From RGIG9041 sp045593905 (lineage in GTDB: Bacteria; Bacillota; Clostridia; Oscillospirales; QAKW01), in NCBI GenBank assembly GCA_045593905.1, contig JAZNXL010000069.1:1-64000 (forward strand): a stretch of 64,000 nt of DNA. The letters are read 5' to 3'. The number at the start of each line of letters is the position of its first letter. The stretch's first letter is position 1. The position numbers were made by a program, and so were the translations under genes. Below are positions 48,413 to 57,187 of this stretch, one piece after another. The notes beneath the pieces were generated by a model. It was not told where the DNA came from, ran no database searches, and saw nothing but the letters and a program-made list of their open reading frames with translations.

Positions 48413-49327
48413 ATGAACAAGGTGTTCATAGACGGTTCGGCGGGAACCACAGGGCTTAAAATTGCCGAGCGTTTATCGGGCAGAACCGACATTGAGCTTA
48501 TAAAACTGCCTGACAACTTACGAAAAAATACCGATGCAAAAAAAGAGGCGTTAAACAGTGCCGATATTGTATTTTTATGCTTACCCGACGATGCGGCAAA
48601 AGAGTCGGTATCGCTTATAACAAACCCCGACACAGTTGTAATTGACACATCGACGGCGCACAGAACGGCTGAGGGCTGGGTATACGGCTTTGCCGAGCTT
48701 GTAGGGTACGACAGCGTTAAAAACGCAAAGCGAATTGCAAACCCCGGTTGCCACGCAAGCGGATACATAGCACTTATAAGACCGCTTGTTGAAGCGGGTA
48801 TTTTAAAGCAGGGCGCGAGTCTTTGTTGCACATCAATTACAGGCTACTCAGGGGGAGGCAAAAAAATGATTGCCGACTACCAAGATGCCGATGCTCTGCT
48901 CGGCGCGCCAAGGCTTTACGCGCTTTCGCAGCAACACAAGCATTTAAAAGAAATGGTAAAGCTTTCTTGCCTTGATACCACCCCTGCGTTTATGCCAATA
49001 GTGAGCAACTTTTACAGCGGTATGCAGGTGATTGTGCCTGTGTTTAAAAGCGATTTAAACGGCGGTATTGACGATATAAAAGCGGTATATAAACAAAAGT
49101 ACACAGGCGACGTTGTTGTATACAGTGAAAACGCCGACGAAAGCGGGTTTATGTCGAGTGCAAAGCTTTCAACACTTGATAAAATGGAAATAAGCGTACA
49201 GGGTAACGACGAGCGAATTTTGCTTGTTGCAAGGTACGATAATCTGGGTAAGGGCGCATCGGGTGCCGCTATTCAGAATATGAACATTGTACTCGGCGCA
49301 AACGAGTGCGAGGGTTTAATACTGTAG
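48413..49327 (+). CDS. argC: N-acetyl-gamma-glutamyl-phosphate reductase (short type)
   Basis: A 304-aa NADPH-dependent reductase, third step of arginine synthesis. The opening VFIDGSAGTTGLKIAERL and the short length mark the type 2 ArgC subfamily (about 310 residues) rather than the ~345-residue form. The catalytic Cys is in IANPGCHASGYIALI; SITGYSGGGKKMI and the His in the C-terminal half are also present. AAGGAG lies 8 nt before the ATG. It is the first gene of argCJBDF. Confidence 0.96.
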   Translation: MNKVFIDGSAGTTGLKIAERLSGRTDIELIKLPDNLRKNTDAKKEALNSADIVFLCLPDDAAKESVSLITNPDTVVIDTSTAHRTAEGWVYGFAELVGYDSVKNAKRIANPGCHASGYIALIRPLVEAGILKQGASLCCTSITGYSGGGKKMIADYQDADALLGAPRLYALSQQHKHLKEMVKLSCLDTTPAFMPIVSNFYSGMQVIVPVFKSDLNGGIDDIKAVYKQKYTGDVVVYSENADESGFMSSAKLSTLDKMEISVQGNDERILLVARYDNLGKGASGAAIQNMNIVLGANECEGLIL

Positions 49328-49339
49328 GAGAAAAAGAAA

Positions 49340-50554
49340 ATGAAGATTATAAACGGCGGCGTTACTGCCGCAAAAGGATTTGTAGCAAACGGTATGCATT
49401 GCGGTATGCGTAAAAACCGCACAAAGCGCGACGTTGCGTTAATTTACAGTAACACTTTGTGCGACGCGGCGGCGGTTTACACCTCTAACCTTGTAAAAGG
49501 CGCGCCCATTGCCGTAACAAAGCAAAACATATCAAACGGCAAGGCAAAGGCTATTGTTTGCAACAGCGGTAACGCTAACACCTGTAATGCAAACGGCGTT
49601 GAGGTTGCAACCAAAATGTGCGAGCTTGTAGGCGATAAGCTGGGCATTGACGCAAGTGACGTTATCGTGGCATCAACAGGCGTTATAGGTCAGCCGCTTA
49701 ATATTGAGCCGTTTAAAAACGGACTTGACGCGCTGGCAGACGGTTTATCGGCTGACGGCGGCAAGTATGCAGCCGAGGCAATAATGACAACCGACACCAA
49801 GGCAAAAGAGATTGCAGTCGAGTTTATGCTGGGCGGTAAGGTATGTAAAATGGGCGGTATTGCAAAGGGCAGCGGTATGATTCACCCCAACCTTGCAACA
49901 ATGCTCGTGTTTATTACAACCGACGCGGCAATATCGAGCGATATGCTTGAAAAAGCGTTAAAGACCGATGTTCAGAACACCTTTAACATGGTATCAATCG
50001 ACGGCGACACGTCAACAAACGATATGGTAACAGTTATTGCAAACGGCGAGGCGGGCAACGACAAAATCACCGAGGAAACCGCCGATTTTTGCAGCTTTGC
50101 AAAGGCGCTTAACACAGTAACCGTTGCGCTTTGTCAAATGATTGCCGCCGACGGCGAGGGCGCAACAAAGCTACTTGAGTGTAACGTTACAGGCGCAAAG
50201 TGTGAGGCTTGCGCTAAAGCGGTTGCAAAAAGCGTTATTTGTTCAAGCCTTTTAAAATCGGCAATGTTTGGCGCCGATGCTAACTGGGGGCGTGTGCTTT
50301 GTGCTATCGGCTACAGCGGTGCGGCGGTTGACGTAAACGCGGTTGACGTTAGCTTTAAATCACAAAAAGGCGAAATACTTGTATGCAAAAACGGTGCAGG
50401 TGTTGAGTTTTCGGAAGAATACGCAAAAGAGATTTTGCTGCAGGATAAAATTTACATAAACGTAAACTTAAACTCGGGTGATAAATCGGCTACCGCTTGG
50501 GGCTGTGACCTTACCTATGACTATGTAAAAATTAACGGAGATTACAGAACATAA
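49340..50554 (+). CDS. argJ: Bifunctional ornithine acetyltransferase / N-acetylglutamate synthase
   Basis: A 404-aa enzyme that recycles acetyl from N-acetylornithine to glutamate, and often also makes N-acetylglutamate from acetyl-CoA. The self-cleavage site is the Thr of GMIHPNLATMLVFITTDA, giving alpha and beta chains. Other motifs: AIVCNSGNANTCN, STGVIGQPL, SIDGDTSTNDMV and FGADANWGRVLCAIGYSG. It starts 12 bp after argC with GGAG upstream and ends in a 1-bp overlap with argB. Confidence 0.97.
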   Translation: MKIINGGVTAAKGFVANGMHCGMRKNRTKRDVALIYSNTLCDAAAVYTSNLVKGAPIAVTKQNISNGKAKAIVCNSGNANTCNANGVEVATKMCELVGDKLGIDASDVIVASTGVIGQPLNIEPFKNGLDALADGLSADGGKYAAEAIMTTDTKAKEIAVEFMLGGKVCKMGGIAKGSGMIHPNLATMLVFITTDAAISSDMLEKALKTDVQNTFNMVSIDGDTSTNDMVTVIANGEAGNDKITEETADFCSFAKALNTVTVALCQMIAADGEGATKLLECNVTGAKCEACAKAVAKSVICSSLLKSAMFGADANWGRVLCAIGYSGAAVDVNAVDVSFKSQKGEILVCKNGAGVEFSEEYAKEILLQDKIYINVNLNSGDKSATAWGCDLTYDYVKINGDYRT

Positions 50555-51423
50555 TGGAAAATACATTTTCAAATGCCCAGCGCGCCGAGGTTTTAACACA
50601 GGCGCTCCCCTACATAAAGCACTACACAGGCAAGGTGCTTGTTATCAAATACGGCGGCAACGCTATGATTAACGAACACTTAAAGCAACAGGTTATGGAA
50701 GACATTGTTCTTTTGTGGCTTATAGGCGTTAAGGTTGTGCTTGTTCACGGCGGCGGACCCGAAATATCAGAGCTTATGGCGCGTCTTGGCAAAAAAGCCG
50801 AGTTTGTAGACGGTCTTCGCGTTACCGACAAAGAGACGGTTGATATTGTACAAATGGTGCTTGCAGGCAAGGTAAACAAAACGCTCGTTAACCTTTTAGA
50901 GATGAAGGGCGGCAAGGCTATGGGCATATCGGGTATGGACGGTATGCTTATTGAGTCAAAAATTAAAGATACGCGCCTTGGCTACGTTGGCGAAATTACA
51001 AAAATTCATATAAACCCTGTAAACGACCTGCTCGAAAAAGGCTATATCCCTGTTATTTCAACACTCGGCTGCGACCGCGAGGGCAACGCCTATAACATAA
51101 ACGGCGACACCGCGGCGGCGTACATTGCAGGCGCTTTAAATGCCGAGCGCCTTATTATGATGACCGATATTGCAGGTATTTTAAAAGATAAAGACGACCC
51201 CAACACACTTATACCCGAAATTACTGTTTCACAGGCTCTTACGCTTTATGACGAAGGCATTATTTCGGGCGGTATGATACCAAAGGTTAACTGCTGTATC
51301 GAGGCAATTAACAAGGGCGTTAAAAACGTAACAATAATGGACGGACGCGTACCGCACTCAATTCTTATGGAAATTTTAACCGACGAGGGCGCAGGTACAC
51401 AGGTAATTGGTGATAAAAAATGA
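50554..51423 (+). CDS. argB: N-acetylglutamate kinase
   Basis: A 289-aa amino acid kinase that phosphorylates N-acetylglutamate. Motifs are VIKYGGNAMINEHLKQQ, VVLVHGGGPEISELM, YNINGDTAAAYIAGAL and LIMMTDIAGILKD. An N-terminal helix of about 20 residues (TQALPYIKHYTGK) is the kind found in arginine-sensitive hexameric forms, so feedback by arginine is likely. It overlaps argJ by 1 bp and argD by 4 bp. Confidence 0.97.
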   Translation: MENTFSNAQRAEVLTQALPYIKHYTGKVLVIKYGGNAMINEHLKQQVMEDIVLLWLIGVKVVLVHGGGPEISELMARLGKKAEFVDGLRVTDKETVDIVQMVLAGKVNKTLVNLLEMKGGKAMGISGMDGMLIESKIKDTRLGYVGEITKIHINPVNDLLEKGYIPVISTLGCDREGNAYNINGDTAAAYIAGALNAERLIMMTDIAGILKDKDDPNTLIPEITVSQALTLYDEGIISGGMIPKVNCCIEAINKGVKNVTIMDGRVPHSILMEILTDEGAGTQVIGDKK

Positions 51424-52583
51424 GTATTACGGCAATAGACAAACAATACGTTGCAAACACGTATAACCGCTTTGGCATTGAGCTTACACACGGCAAAGGC
51501 TCAATAGTTTGCGACACAAATAACAAAGAATATATTGATATGGGCACAGGCATTGGCGTTACCGCCTTTGGCTACTGCGACAAGGTATGGTGCGATGCTA
51601 TAACAAAGCAGTTAACAAAGCTTCAGCACACCTCTAACCTTTACTATACCGAGCCGTGCGCTCACCTTGCCCAGCTTTTGTGTAACAAAACAGGCTTTAA
51701 AAAGGTGTTTTTTGCAAACTCGGGCGCCGAGGCTAACGAGTGCGCCATTAAGGCGGCGCGTAAGTACGGTATGGCGAGCGACCGCTACAAAATTTTAACA
51801 CTCGAGGGCAGTTTTCACGGCAGAACCCTTACAACGCTCGCAGCCACAGGTCAAGAGCATTATCACGAGTTGTTCACACCATTAACCGACGGCTTTGTAC
51901 ACACACCTGTTAACGATTTTGAAAAGTTAAAGGATACCGCGCTTTCAAACAACGTTTGCGCCGTTATGGTTGAGTGTATTCAGGGCGAGGGCGGTGTAAT
52001 AACGCTTGATGCCGAGTTTTTAAAGAGCACCTACGAATTTTGTAAGGCAAACGATATTTTGCTTATTGTTGACGAGGTGCAAACAGGCAACGGCAGAACA
52101 GGCAAGCTTTATGCGTATATGAACTACGGCATCACCCCCGACATTGTGACCACCGCAAAAGGTCTTGGCGGCGGACTGCCGATTGGCGCGTGTATGTTAA
52201 ACAACAAGGTCGAAAATATATTCGCCTACGGCGACCACGGCTCAACCTACGGCGGTAACCCCGTTTGCTCGGCAGGCGCAATAAGCGTAATCGAGCGCCT
52301 TGACGACAAGTTTTTAAAAGAGGTTACAAAAAAGAGCGAGTACATATTTGGCGAGCTGAACGGTGCCGACGGCATTGAGGCTTTAAGCGGTATGGGGCTT
52401 ATGGTCGGCATTAAAACAACCGCGCCCGCAGGCGACGTTGTTAAAGAGTGCATAAACCGAGGGGTTTTGTGCCTTACCGCAAAAGACAAGGTAAGGCTGT
52501 TGCCCGCGCTTAACATTGACTGTGACACGCTCAAAAAAGCAATAACTATTATTAAAGAGGTATGCTATGAACTTAAAAAATAA
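51420..52583 (+). CDS. argD: Acetylornithine aminotransferase
   Basis: A 387-aa PLP-dependent class III aminotransferase. Motifs are FFANSGAEANECAIKAARKY, EGSFHGRTLTTLAATGQ, LLIVDEVQTGNGRTG with the PLP Asp, and TTAKGLGGGLPIGAC with the Schiff-base Lys, then GDHGSTYGGNPV. It overlaps argB by 4 bp and argF by 17 bp, so the three are tightly coupled. Confidence 0.97.
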   Translation: MSITAIDKQYVANTYNRFGIELTHGKGSIVCDTNNKEYIDMGTGIGVTAFGYCDKVWCDAITKQLTKLQHTSNLYYTEPCAHLAQLLCNKTGFKKVFFANSGAEANECAIKAARKYGMASDRYKILTLEGSFHGRTLTTLAATGQEHYHELFTPLTDGFVHTPVNDFEKLKDTALSNNVCAVMVECIQGEGGVITLDAEFLKSTYEFCKANDILLIVDEVQTGNGRTGKLYAYMNYGITPDIVTTAKGLGGGLPIGACMLNNKVENIFAYGDHGSTYGGNPVCSAGAISVIERLDDKFLKEVTKKSEYIFGELNGADGIEALSGMGLMVGIKTTAPAGDVVKECINRGVLCLTAKDKVRLLPALNIDCDTLKKAITIIKEVCYELKK

Positions 52584-53550
52584 AAGCTTTTTAAAGCTAC
52601 TTGATTTTACACCCCAAGAGATTAATTACCTGCTCGATTTATCAGCCGAGCTCAAGGCTAAAAAGAAACAGGGTATCCCCCACCGCTTATGCGAGGGCAA
52701 GTCTATTGCCTTGGTGTTTGAAAAAACAAGCACCCGTACACGCTGTGCGTTTGAGGTGGCTGCTGCCGACCTTGGTATGCACCCCACCTACCTTGACCCG
52801 TCAGGCTCACAGATTGGTAAAAAAGAGAGCATTGCCGACACCGCGCGAGTGCTCGGACGTATGTTTGACGGCATTGAGTACCGCGGCTTTGGTCAGGAGA
52901 TTGTTGAAGAGCTTGCCGCATACGCAGGCGTGCCGGTTTGGAACGGACTTACCAACGAGTTCCACCCCACCCAGATTCTTGCCGACTTTTTAACAATTAA
53001 AGAGCACACAGGCAAGCTTGAGGGCTCAAAGCTTGTGTATATGGGCGATGCAAGATATAATATGGGCAACTCGTATATGGTGGGCTGCGCTAAAATGGGT
53101 ATGCACTTTGTTGCCTGCGCGCCAAAGGAGTTTTTCCCCGACCAAAAGCTTATTGACGAGTGCCAAAAAATTGCTAAAGAAACAGGCGCAACACTCGAGT
53201 TTTGCGAGGACGTTGACTTAGCCGTTAAGGGCGCTGATATTATTTGCACTGACGTGTGGGTATCAATGGGCGAGCCGGATAGCGTTTGGCAAGAGCGAAT
53301 CGAAAAGCTTTCGCCCTACCGCGTTACAATGGAGGTTATGAAAAAAGCAGGCGACAACACCAAGTTTATGCACTGCCTGCCTGCCTTCCACGATGTTAAA
53401 ACCACCATCGGCAAAGAGATTTATAATAAGTTCGGTATCGACTGTATGGAGGTTACCGACGAGGTTTTTGAGAGCGAGCGCTCAATAGTATTTGACGAAG
53501 CCGAAAACCGTATGCACACTATTAAGGCAGTAATGTGCGCTACGCTTTGA
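52567..53550 (+). CDS. argF: Ornithine carbamoyltransferase
   Basis: A 327-aa enzyme that makes citrulline from ornithine and carbamoyl phosphate. The carbamoyl-phosphate site is FEKTSTRTRCAFEVAA; other motifs are NEFHPTQILADFLTI (HPTQ), VYMGDARYNMGNS, VWVSMGEP and HCLPAFHD (HCLP, ornithine site). Length is that of the short anabolic type. It is the last gene of the operon, and repeat A copy 5 begins at its stop. Confidence 0.97.
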   Translation: MNLKNKSFLKLLDFTPQEINYLLDLSAELKAKKKQGIPHRLCEGKSIALVFEKTSTRTRCAFEVAAADLGMHPTYLDPSGSQIGKKESIADTARVLGRMFDGIEYRGFGQEIVEELAAYAGVPVWNGLTNEFHPTQILADFLTIKEHTGKLEGSKLVYMGDARYNMGNSYMVGCAKMGMHFVACAPKEFFPDQKLIDECQKIAKETGATLEFCEDVDLAVKGADIICTDVWVSMGEPDSVWQERIEKLSPYRVTMEVMKKAGDNTKFMHCLPAFHDVKTTIGKEIYNKFGIDCMEVTDEVFESERSIVFDEAENRMHTIKAVMCATL

Positions 53551-53687
53551 GGTAAAAAGTAATAGTGAAAAGTGAAAAAGTAACGAAAGAACACAACCTT
53601 GGTTGTGTTCTTTTTAATTAAAAAACTCGGCTTTCAGCCGAGTTTTATCCTTACCTATTCACTATTACCTATTACTTATTCACTAAA
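53551..53687 (+). repeat. Two-hairpin repeat A, copy 5
   Basis: Arms AAAAGTAATAGTGAAAAGTG and TTACCTATTCACTATTACC; hairpin 1 AGAACACAAC/GTTGTGTTCT; hairpin 2 ACTCGGC-ttt-like loop-GCCGAGT. It lies between convergent argF and argH and abuts the argF stop. Confidence 0.87.
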
Positions 53688-53688
53688 T

Positions 53689-53719
53689 AAAAAAGCAGCC
53701 TCTAAAGGCTGTTTTTTAT
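53689..53719 (-). terminator. argGH terminator
   Basis: AAAAAGCAGCC-TCTAAA-GGCTGTTTTTT; overlaps the argH stop codon on the minus strand. Confidence 0.8.
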
Positions 53720-55072
53720 TTCTTCTATCTGCATATCAATTGACTGTTGCGAGGTGCCGCCGTACGAGATGCGTTTTTCAACGCAGGTAAACAGGTCAAT
53801 CTCGTTATAAAGGTCATTTTCAAAAAGGTCGCTATGCTTTTTGTAATCTTCAAGCGGCAGGCTTTCAAGGTCGCAGCCTTTTTGTATGCACTCGGCAACG
53901 ATTGTACCCGAAATTTTGTATGCGCTTCTAAACGGCATACCCTTTTTAACAAGGTAGTCGGCAAGGTCGGTAGCGTTTATAAACCCGCCCGATGCCGCTT
54001 TTTTCATATTACCTTCAAGCACGCTCATACCCTCAAGCATCGGTACAAACACCTTAAGGCACATAATAACTGTGTCAACCGCGTCAAACACGCTCTCTTT
54101 GTCCTCTTGCATATCTTTATTATACGCAAGCGGAAGGCCTTTGAGTACGGTGAGCAGCGCCATAAGGTCGCCGTATACCCTGCCCGTTTTACCGCGGACA
54201 AGCTCTGCCATATCGGGATTTTTCTTTTGCGGCATTATTGACGAGCCTGTAGTGTAGGCATCAGAAAGCTCAATAAACTTAAACTCCCAGCTCGACCACA
54301 GTATAATCTCTTCTGAAAAGCGCGAAAGGTGCATCATAAGTATTGCAATATCGCTTAACAGTTCAACTGCAAAGTCGCGGTCTGAAACACCGTCGATACT
54401 GTTAATTGTAACACCGTCAAAGCCAAGCTTTTTCGCCTCGAACATACGGTCGGTGTTGTAGGTAGTGCCTGCAAGCGCACAGCTGCCGATAGGGCTTATA
54501 TTCATACGCTTTTTGCAGTCACAAAGCCTGTCAATATCGCGCACAAACATACTCGCATAGGCAAGCAGGTGGTGCGAAAAGGTTATAGGTTGTGCGCGTT
54601 GCAAGTGTGTATACCCCGGCATAATTGCAAGGCGGTGCTTGTCGGCTTTATCGAGTAAAACCGCTACAAGCGATTTTGTAAGCGACACAATCTCATCGGT
54701 TTGCTCTTTTAAATACATACGAAGGTCGAGTGCGACCTGGTCGTTACGGCTACGCGCGGTATGAAGCTTTTTACCAACGTCGCCAAGGCGTTTTGTTAGC
54801 TCTGCTTCAACAAACATATGTATATCTTCACAGGACATATCAATTTGTAAAGCACCGCTTTCAATATCCTTTAAAATGCCTTCAAGGCCGACGATTAACT
54901 CGTCAGCCTCGGTGTCGGTTATTATTTTTTGTGCTCCGAGCATAGCGGCGTGCGCCATACTTCCTGTAATATCCTGCCGATACATACGGCAGTCAAAATG
55001 AATTGATGAGTTAAAGTCGTCAGCGATACTGTCGGTAACACCTGCTGTTCGACCTGCCCACATTTTAGCCAT
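53702..55072 (-). CDS. argH: Argininosuccinate lyase
   Basis: A 456-aa fumarase-superfamily enzyme that splits argininosuccinate into arginine and fumarate. Motifs are KLHTARSRNDQVALDLRM, GYTHLQRAQPITFSHHL, the superfamily signature TGSSIMPQKKNPDMAELVRG with catalytic Ser, and LPLAYNKDMQEDKE. It starts at the argG stop (1-bp overlap). Length is normal. Confidence 0.97.
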   Translation of the reverse strand: MAKMWAGRTAGVTDSIADDFNSSIHFDCRMYRQDITGSMAHAAMLGAQKIITDTEADELIVGLEGILKDIESGALQIDMSCEDIHMFVEAELTKRLGDVGKKLHTARSRNDQVALDLRMYLKEQTDEIVSLTKSLVAVLLDKADKHRLAIMPGYTHLQRAQPITFSHHLLAYASMFVRDIDRLCDCKKRMNISPIGSCALAGTTYNTDRMFEAKKLGFDGVTINSIDGVSDRDFAVELLSDIAILMMHLSRFSEEIILWSSWEFKFIELSDAYTTGSSIMPQKKNPDMAELVRGKTGRVYGDLMALLTVLKGLPLAYNKDMQEDKESVFDAVDTVIMCLKVFVPMLEGMSVLEGNMKKAASGGFINATDLADYLVKKGMPFRSAYKISGTIVAECIQKGCDLESLPLEDYKKHSDLFENDLYNEIDLFTCVEKRISYGGTSQQSIDMQIEEIKNSL

Positions 55073-56301
55073 TATTTTTTACCCTCGTTTTGTTTGTTTA
55101 CCATTGCCTGAACCTTAATGGGAAGACCAAAAAGGTTAATAAAGCCTGTAGCGTCGGTCTGGTCATAGTCGCTCTCGCCAAAGGTTGCAATCTCTTCGCT
55201 GTAGAGTGAGTAGTCACTCCAAACGCCAGCCTTTATAATGTTGCCCTTGTAGAGTTTGAGCTTAACCTTACCTGTAACTGTTTCTTGTGTTTTATCAACG
55301 AATGCCGAAAGAGCCTCGCGAAGCGGTGTAAACCATTGACCGTTGTAAACAAGCTCGGCAAAGGTGATTGAAAGCTTTTGTTTTTCGTGCATTGTCATTT
55401 TGTCAAGGCAGATGCTCTCGAGTGTTTCGTGAGCCTTATAAAGAATTGTACCGCCGGGTGTCTCGTAAACGCCGCGGCACTTCATACCGACAAGACGGTT
55501 TTCGACAATGTCGATAATACCGATACCGTGCTTACCGCCAAGCTCGTTAAGCTTTAAAATAATTTCTTTAGCGGTCATTTTTACGCCGTTTAAAGCGGTA
55601 GGAACGCCTTTTACAAAATCAAGCTCGATGTACTCGGGGGTATCGGGTGCCATAAGGGGCGAAACGCCCATCTCTAAAAAGCCCTCTTTTTCATACATAG
55701 GCTCGTTGCCTGTATCTTCAAGGTCCATACCCTCGTGTGATAAGTGCCAGAGGTTTTTGTCTTTTGAGTAGTTGGTCTCGCGGTTGATTTTTAACGGGAT
55801 ATTGTGTGCCTCGGCATACTCAATCTCTTCTTCACGCGATTTTATATCCCACTCACGCCAGGGCGCAATAATGGGAAGGTCGGGGCAAAATGCCTTGAGT
55901 GCGAGTTCAAAACGCACCTGGTCGTTACCCTTACCTGTACAGCCGTGGCAGATTGCATCGGCATTTTCTTTAATAGCAATTTCGGCAAGACCTTTTGCAA
56001 TACAAGGACGCGCATGGCTTGTACCTAAAAGGTACTCTTCGTAAACTGCGCCCGCTTTCATTGTAGGTATAATAAAGTCGTTTACATACTCTTCGGTCTG
56101 GTCTAAAACATAAAGCTTTGACGCGCCTGTTTTGAGCGCCTTTTCTTCAAGACCCTCAAGCTCGTCAGCCTGACCAACGTTGCCCGATACCGCAACAACC
56201 TCGCAGTTGTTGTAGTTTTCTTTAAGCCACGGAATTATAATTGATGTGTCAAGTCCGCCTGAATATGCAAGTACTACCTTTTTAATGTTCTCTTTATTCA
56301 T
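55072..56301 (-). CDS. argG: Argininosuccinate synthase
   Basis: A 409-aa ATP-dependent enzyme that joins citrulline and aspartate. The N-terminal ATP-pyrophosphatase loop is LAYSGGLDTSIIIPWL; other motifs are GTSHARPCIAKGLAEIA, CHGCTGKGNDQVRFEL and APWREWDIKSREEEIEYA. GAGGGA lies 8 nt before the ATG. With argH it forms a two-gene unit that converges on argCJBDF. Confidence 0.98.
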   Translation of the reverse strand: MNKENIKKVVLAYSGGLDTSIIIPWLKENYNNCEVVAVSGNVGQADELEGLEEKALKTGASKLYVLDQTEEYVNDFIIPTMKAGAVYEEYLLGTSHARPCIAKGLAEIAIKENADAICHGCTGKGNDQVRFELALKAFCPDLPIIAPWREWDIKSREEEIEYAEAHNIPLKINRETNYSKDKNLWHLSHEGMDLEDTGNEPMYEKEGFLEMGVSPLMAPDTPEYIELDFVKGVPTALNGVKMTAKEIILKLNELGGKHGIGIIDIVENRLVGMKCRGVYETPGGTILYKAHETLESICLDKMTMHEKQKLSITFAELVYNGQWFTPLREALSAFVDKTQETVTGKVKLKLYKGNIIKAGVWSDYSLYSEEIATFGESDYDQTDATGFINLFGLPIKVQAMVNKQNEGKK

Positions 56302-56354
56302 TTTTATTCCCTCTTTTTTGAATTTTTATTCATTTTTCTCTTTAAGATGTGCAT

Positions 56355-56383
56355 ATTATACGCCCTAAAAAATAATATGTCAA
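56355..56383 (-). promoter_or_regulatory. argG promoter with ArgR-box-like -10 region
   Basis: On the minus strand TTGACA (56383-56378), 17-bp spacer, TATAAT (56360-56355). The -10 reads on as GTATAATATGCACATC, sharing GTATAATAT-CA with the argC palindrome arms. Confidence 0.75.
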
Positions 56384-56462
56384 GGGTTTATGCAAAAAAA
56401 TTATATAATTTTATGTTACAATAAAAATAATGTAGAAATTGCTTAAAAAAGGGTGTAAATTA

Positions 56463-56490
56463 TTGACACGCGCCCTATTAATATGATAAT
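56463..56490 (+). promoter_or_regulatory. pur operon promoter
   Basis: TTGACA (56463-56468), 16-bp spacer, GATAAT (56485-56490), about 30 bp before the ZTP aptamer. With the divergent argG promoter and the riboswitch this accounts for the 361-bp gap 56302-56662. Confidence 0.65.
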
Positions 56491-56517
56491 ATATTTATGT
56501 ATTTTAATAATGTTTTT

Positions 56518-56607
56518 TGTAACTGACGGAACAGGGTAAGTTTTACCCTTGCAGAGCACTGCAAAGAAGCAAAAAGCATAGTTTTATTAAGCCGACCGTC
56601 TGGGCAC
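56518..56607 (+). promoter_or_regulatory. ZTP (pfl) riboswitch aptamer
   Basis: The 5' domain has AACTGACGGAACAGGGTAA, a GGGTAA/TTACCC hairpin and CTTGCAGAGCACTGCAAAG; a linker follows, and the 3' domain has GCCGACCGTCTGGGCA, the ZTP hallmark (CCGCCTGGGCA in consensus). ZTP riboswitches sense ZMP/ZTP, which build up when folate limits AICAR formylation, and turn on purine and folate genes. The downstream genes include purE and the AICAR formyltransferase, which fits. Confidence 0.85.
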
Positions 56608-56647
56608 ATTTACTCGTCATACGGGGTAAGTGTGCTTATTTTTATTT
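56604..56647 (+). terminator. Riboswitch expression-platform terminator
   Basis: GCACATTTAC pairs with GTAAGTGTGC (one G-U pair), followed by TTATTTTTATTT. The stem starts within GGGCAC of the aptamer's 3' strand, so ligand binding would prevent terminator formation. Confidence 0.82.
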
Positions 56648-56662
56648 AAAGGAGATTTAAAA

Positions 56663-57154
56663 ATGAAAAAAGTTGGTATTGTAATGGGTAGCGACAGCGA
56701 CCTTCCCATCATTAAAAAAGCAACCGATATGCTCGACACACTCGAGGTACCTTACGAGGTACATATTTACTCGGCACACAGAACGCCTGTTGAAGCGCGT
56801 GACTTTTCAATTAATGCGCGTAAAAACGGCTTTGGTGTAATTATTGCAGCAGCAGGTATGGCGGCGCACCTTGCGGGCGCAATTGCGGCAAACACAACAC
56901 TGCCTGTAATCGGTATCCCTTGCAAGTCGAGTTGCTTTGACGGAATGGACGCGCTTTTATCAACAGTACAAATGCCAACAGGTATACCGGTTGCAACGGT
57001 TGCGGTAAACGGCGCAGGCAACGCAGCACTTCTTGCGGCGCAAATTATTGCGGTTGAAGATAAAGAGCTTGCTAAAAAGCTTGACGACAAAAGAGTAAAA
57101 GACGCCAAGGTCGTGCTCGAAAAAGACGCAAAAGTACTTGAAATGTTAAAATAA
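56663..57154 (+). CDS. purE: 5-(carboxyamino)imidazole ribonucleotide mutase
   Basis: A 163-aa class I PurE that converts N5-CAIR to CAIR. Motifs are VGIVMGSDSDLPIIKKA, EVHIYSAHRTPVEA with the catalytic His, IIAAAGMAAHLAGAIA and VIGIPCKSSCFDGMDALLS. The ATG at 56663 has AAAGGAG 8 nt upstream; the longer frame from 56630 would run into the terminator. No purK is present in the window. Confidence 0.97.
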   Translation: MKKVGIVMGSDSDLPIIKKATDMLDTLEVPYEVHIYSAHRTPVEARDFSINARKNGFGVIIAAAGMAAHLAGAIAANTTLPVIGIPCKSSCFDGMDALLSTVQMPTGIPVATVAVNGAGNAALLAAQIIAVEDKELAKKLDDKRVKDAKVVLEKDAKVLEMLK

Positions 57155-57187
57155 AAAAATTTTATATAATTAAAGGAGATAACTACA

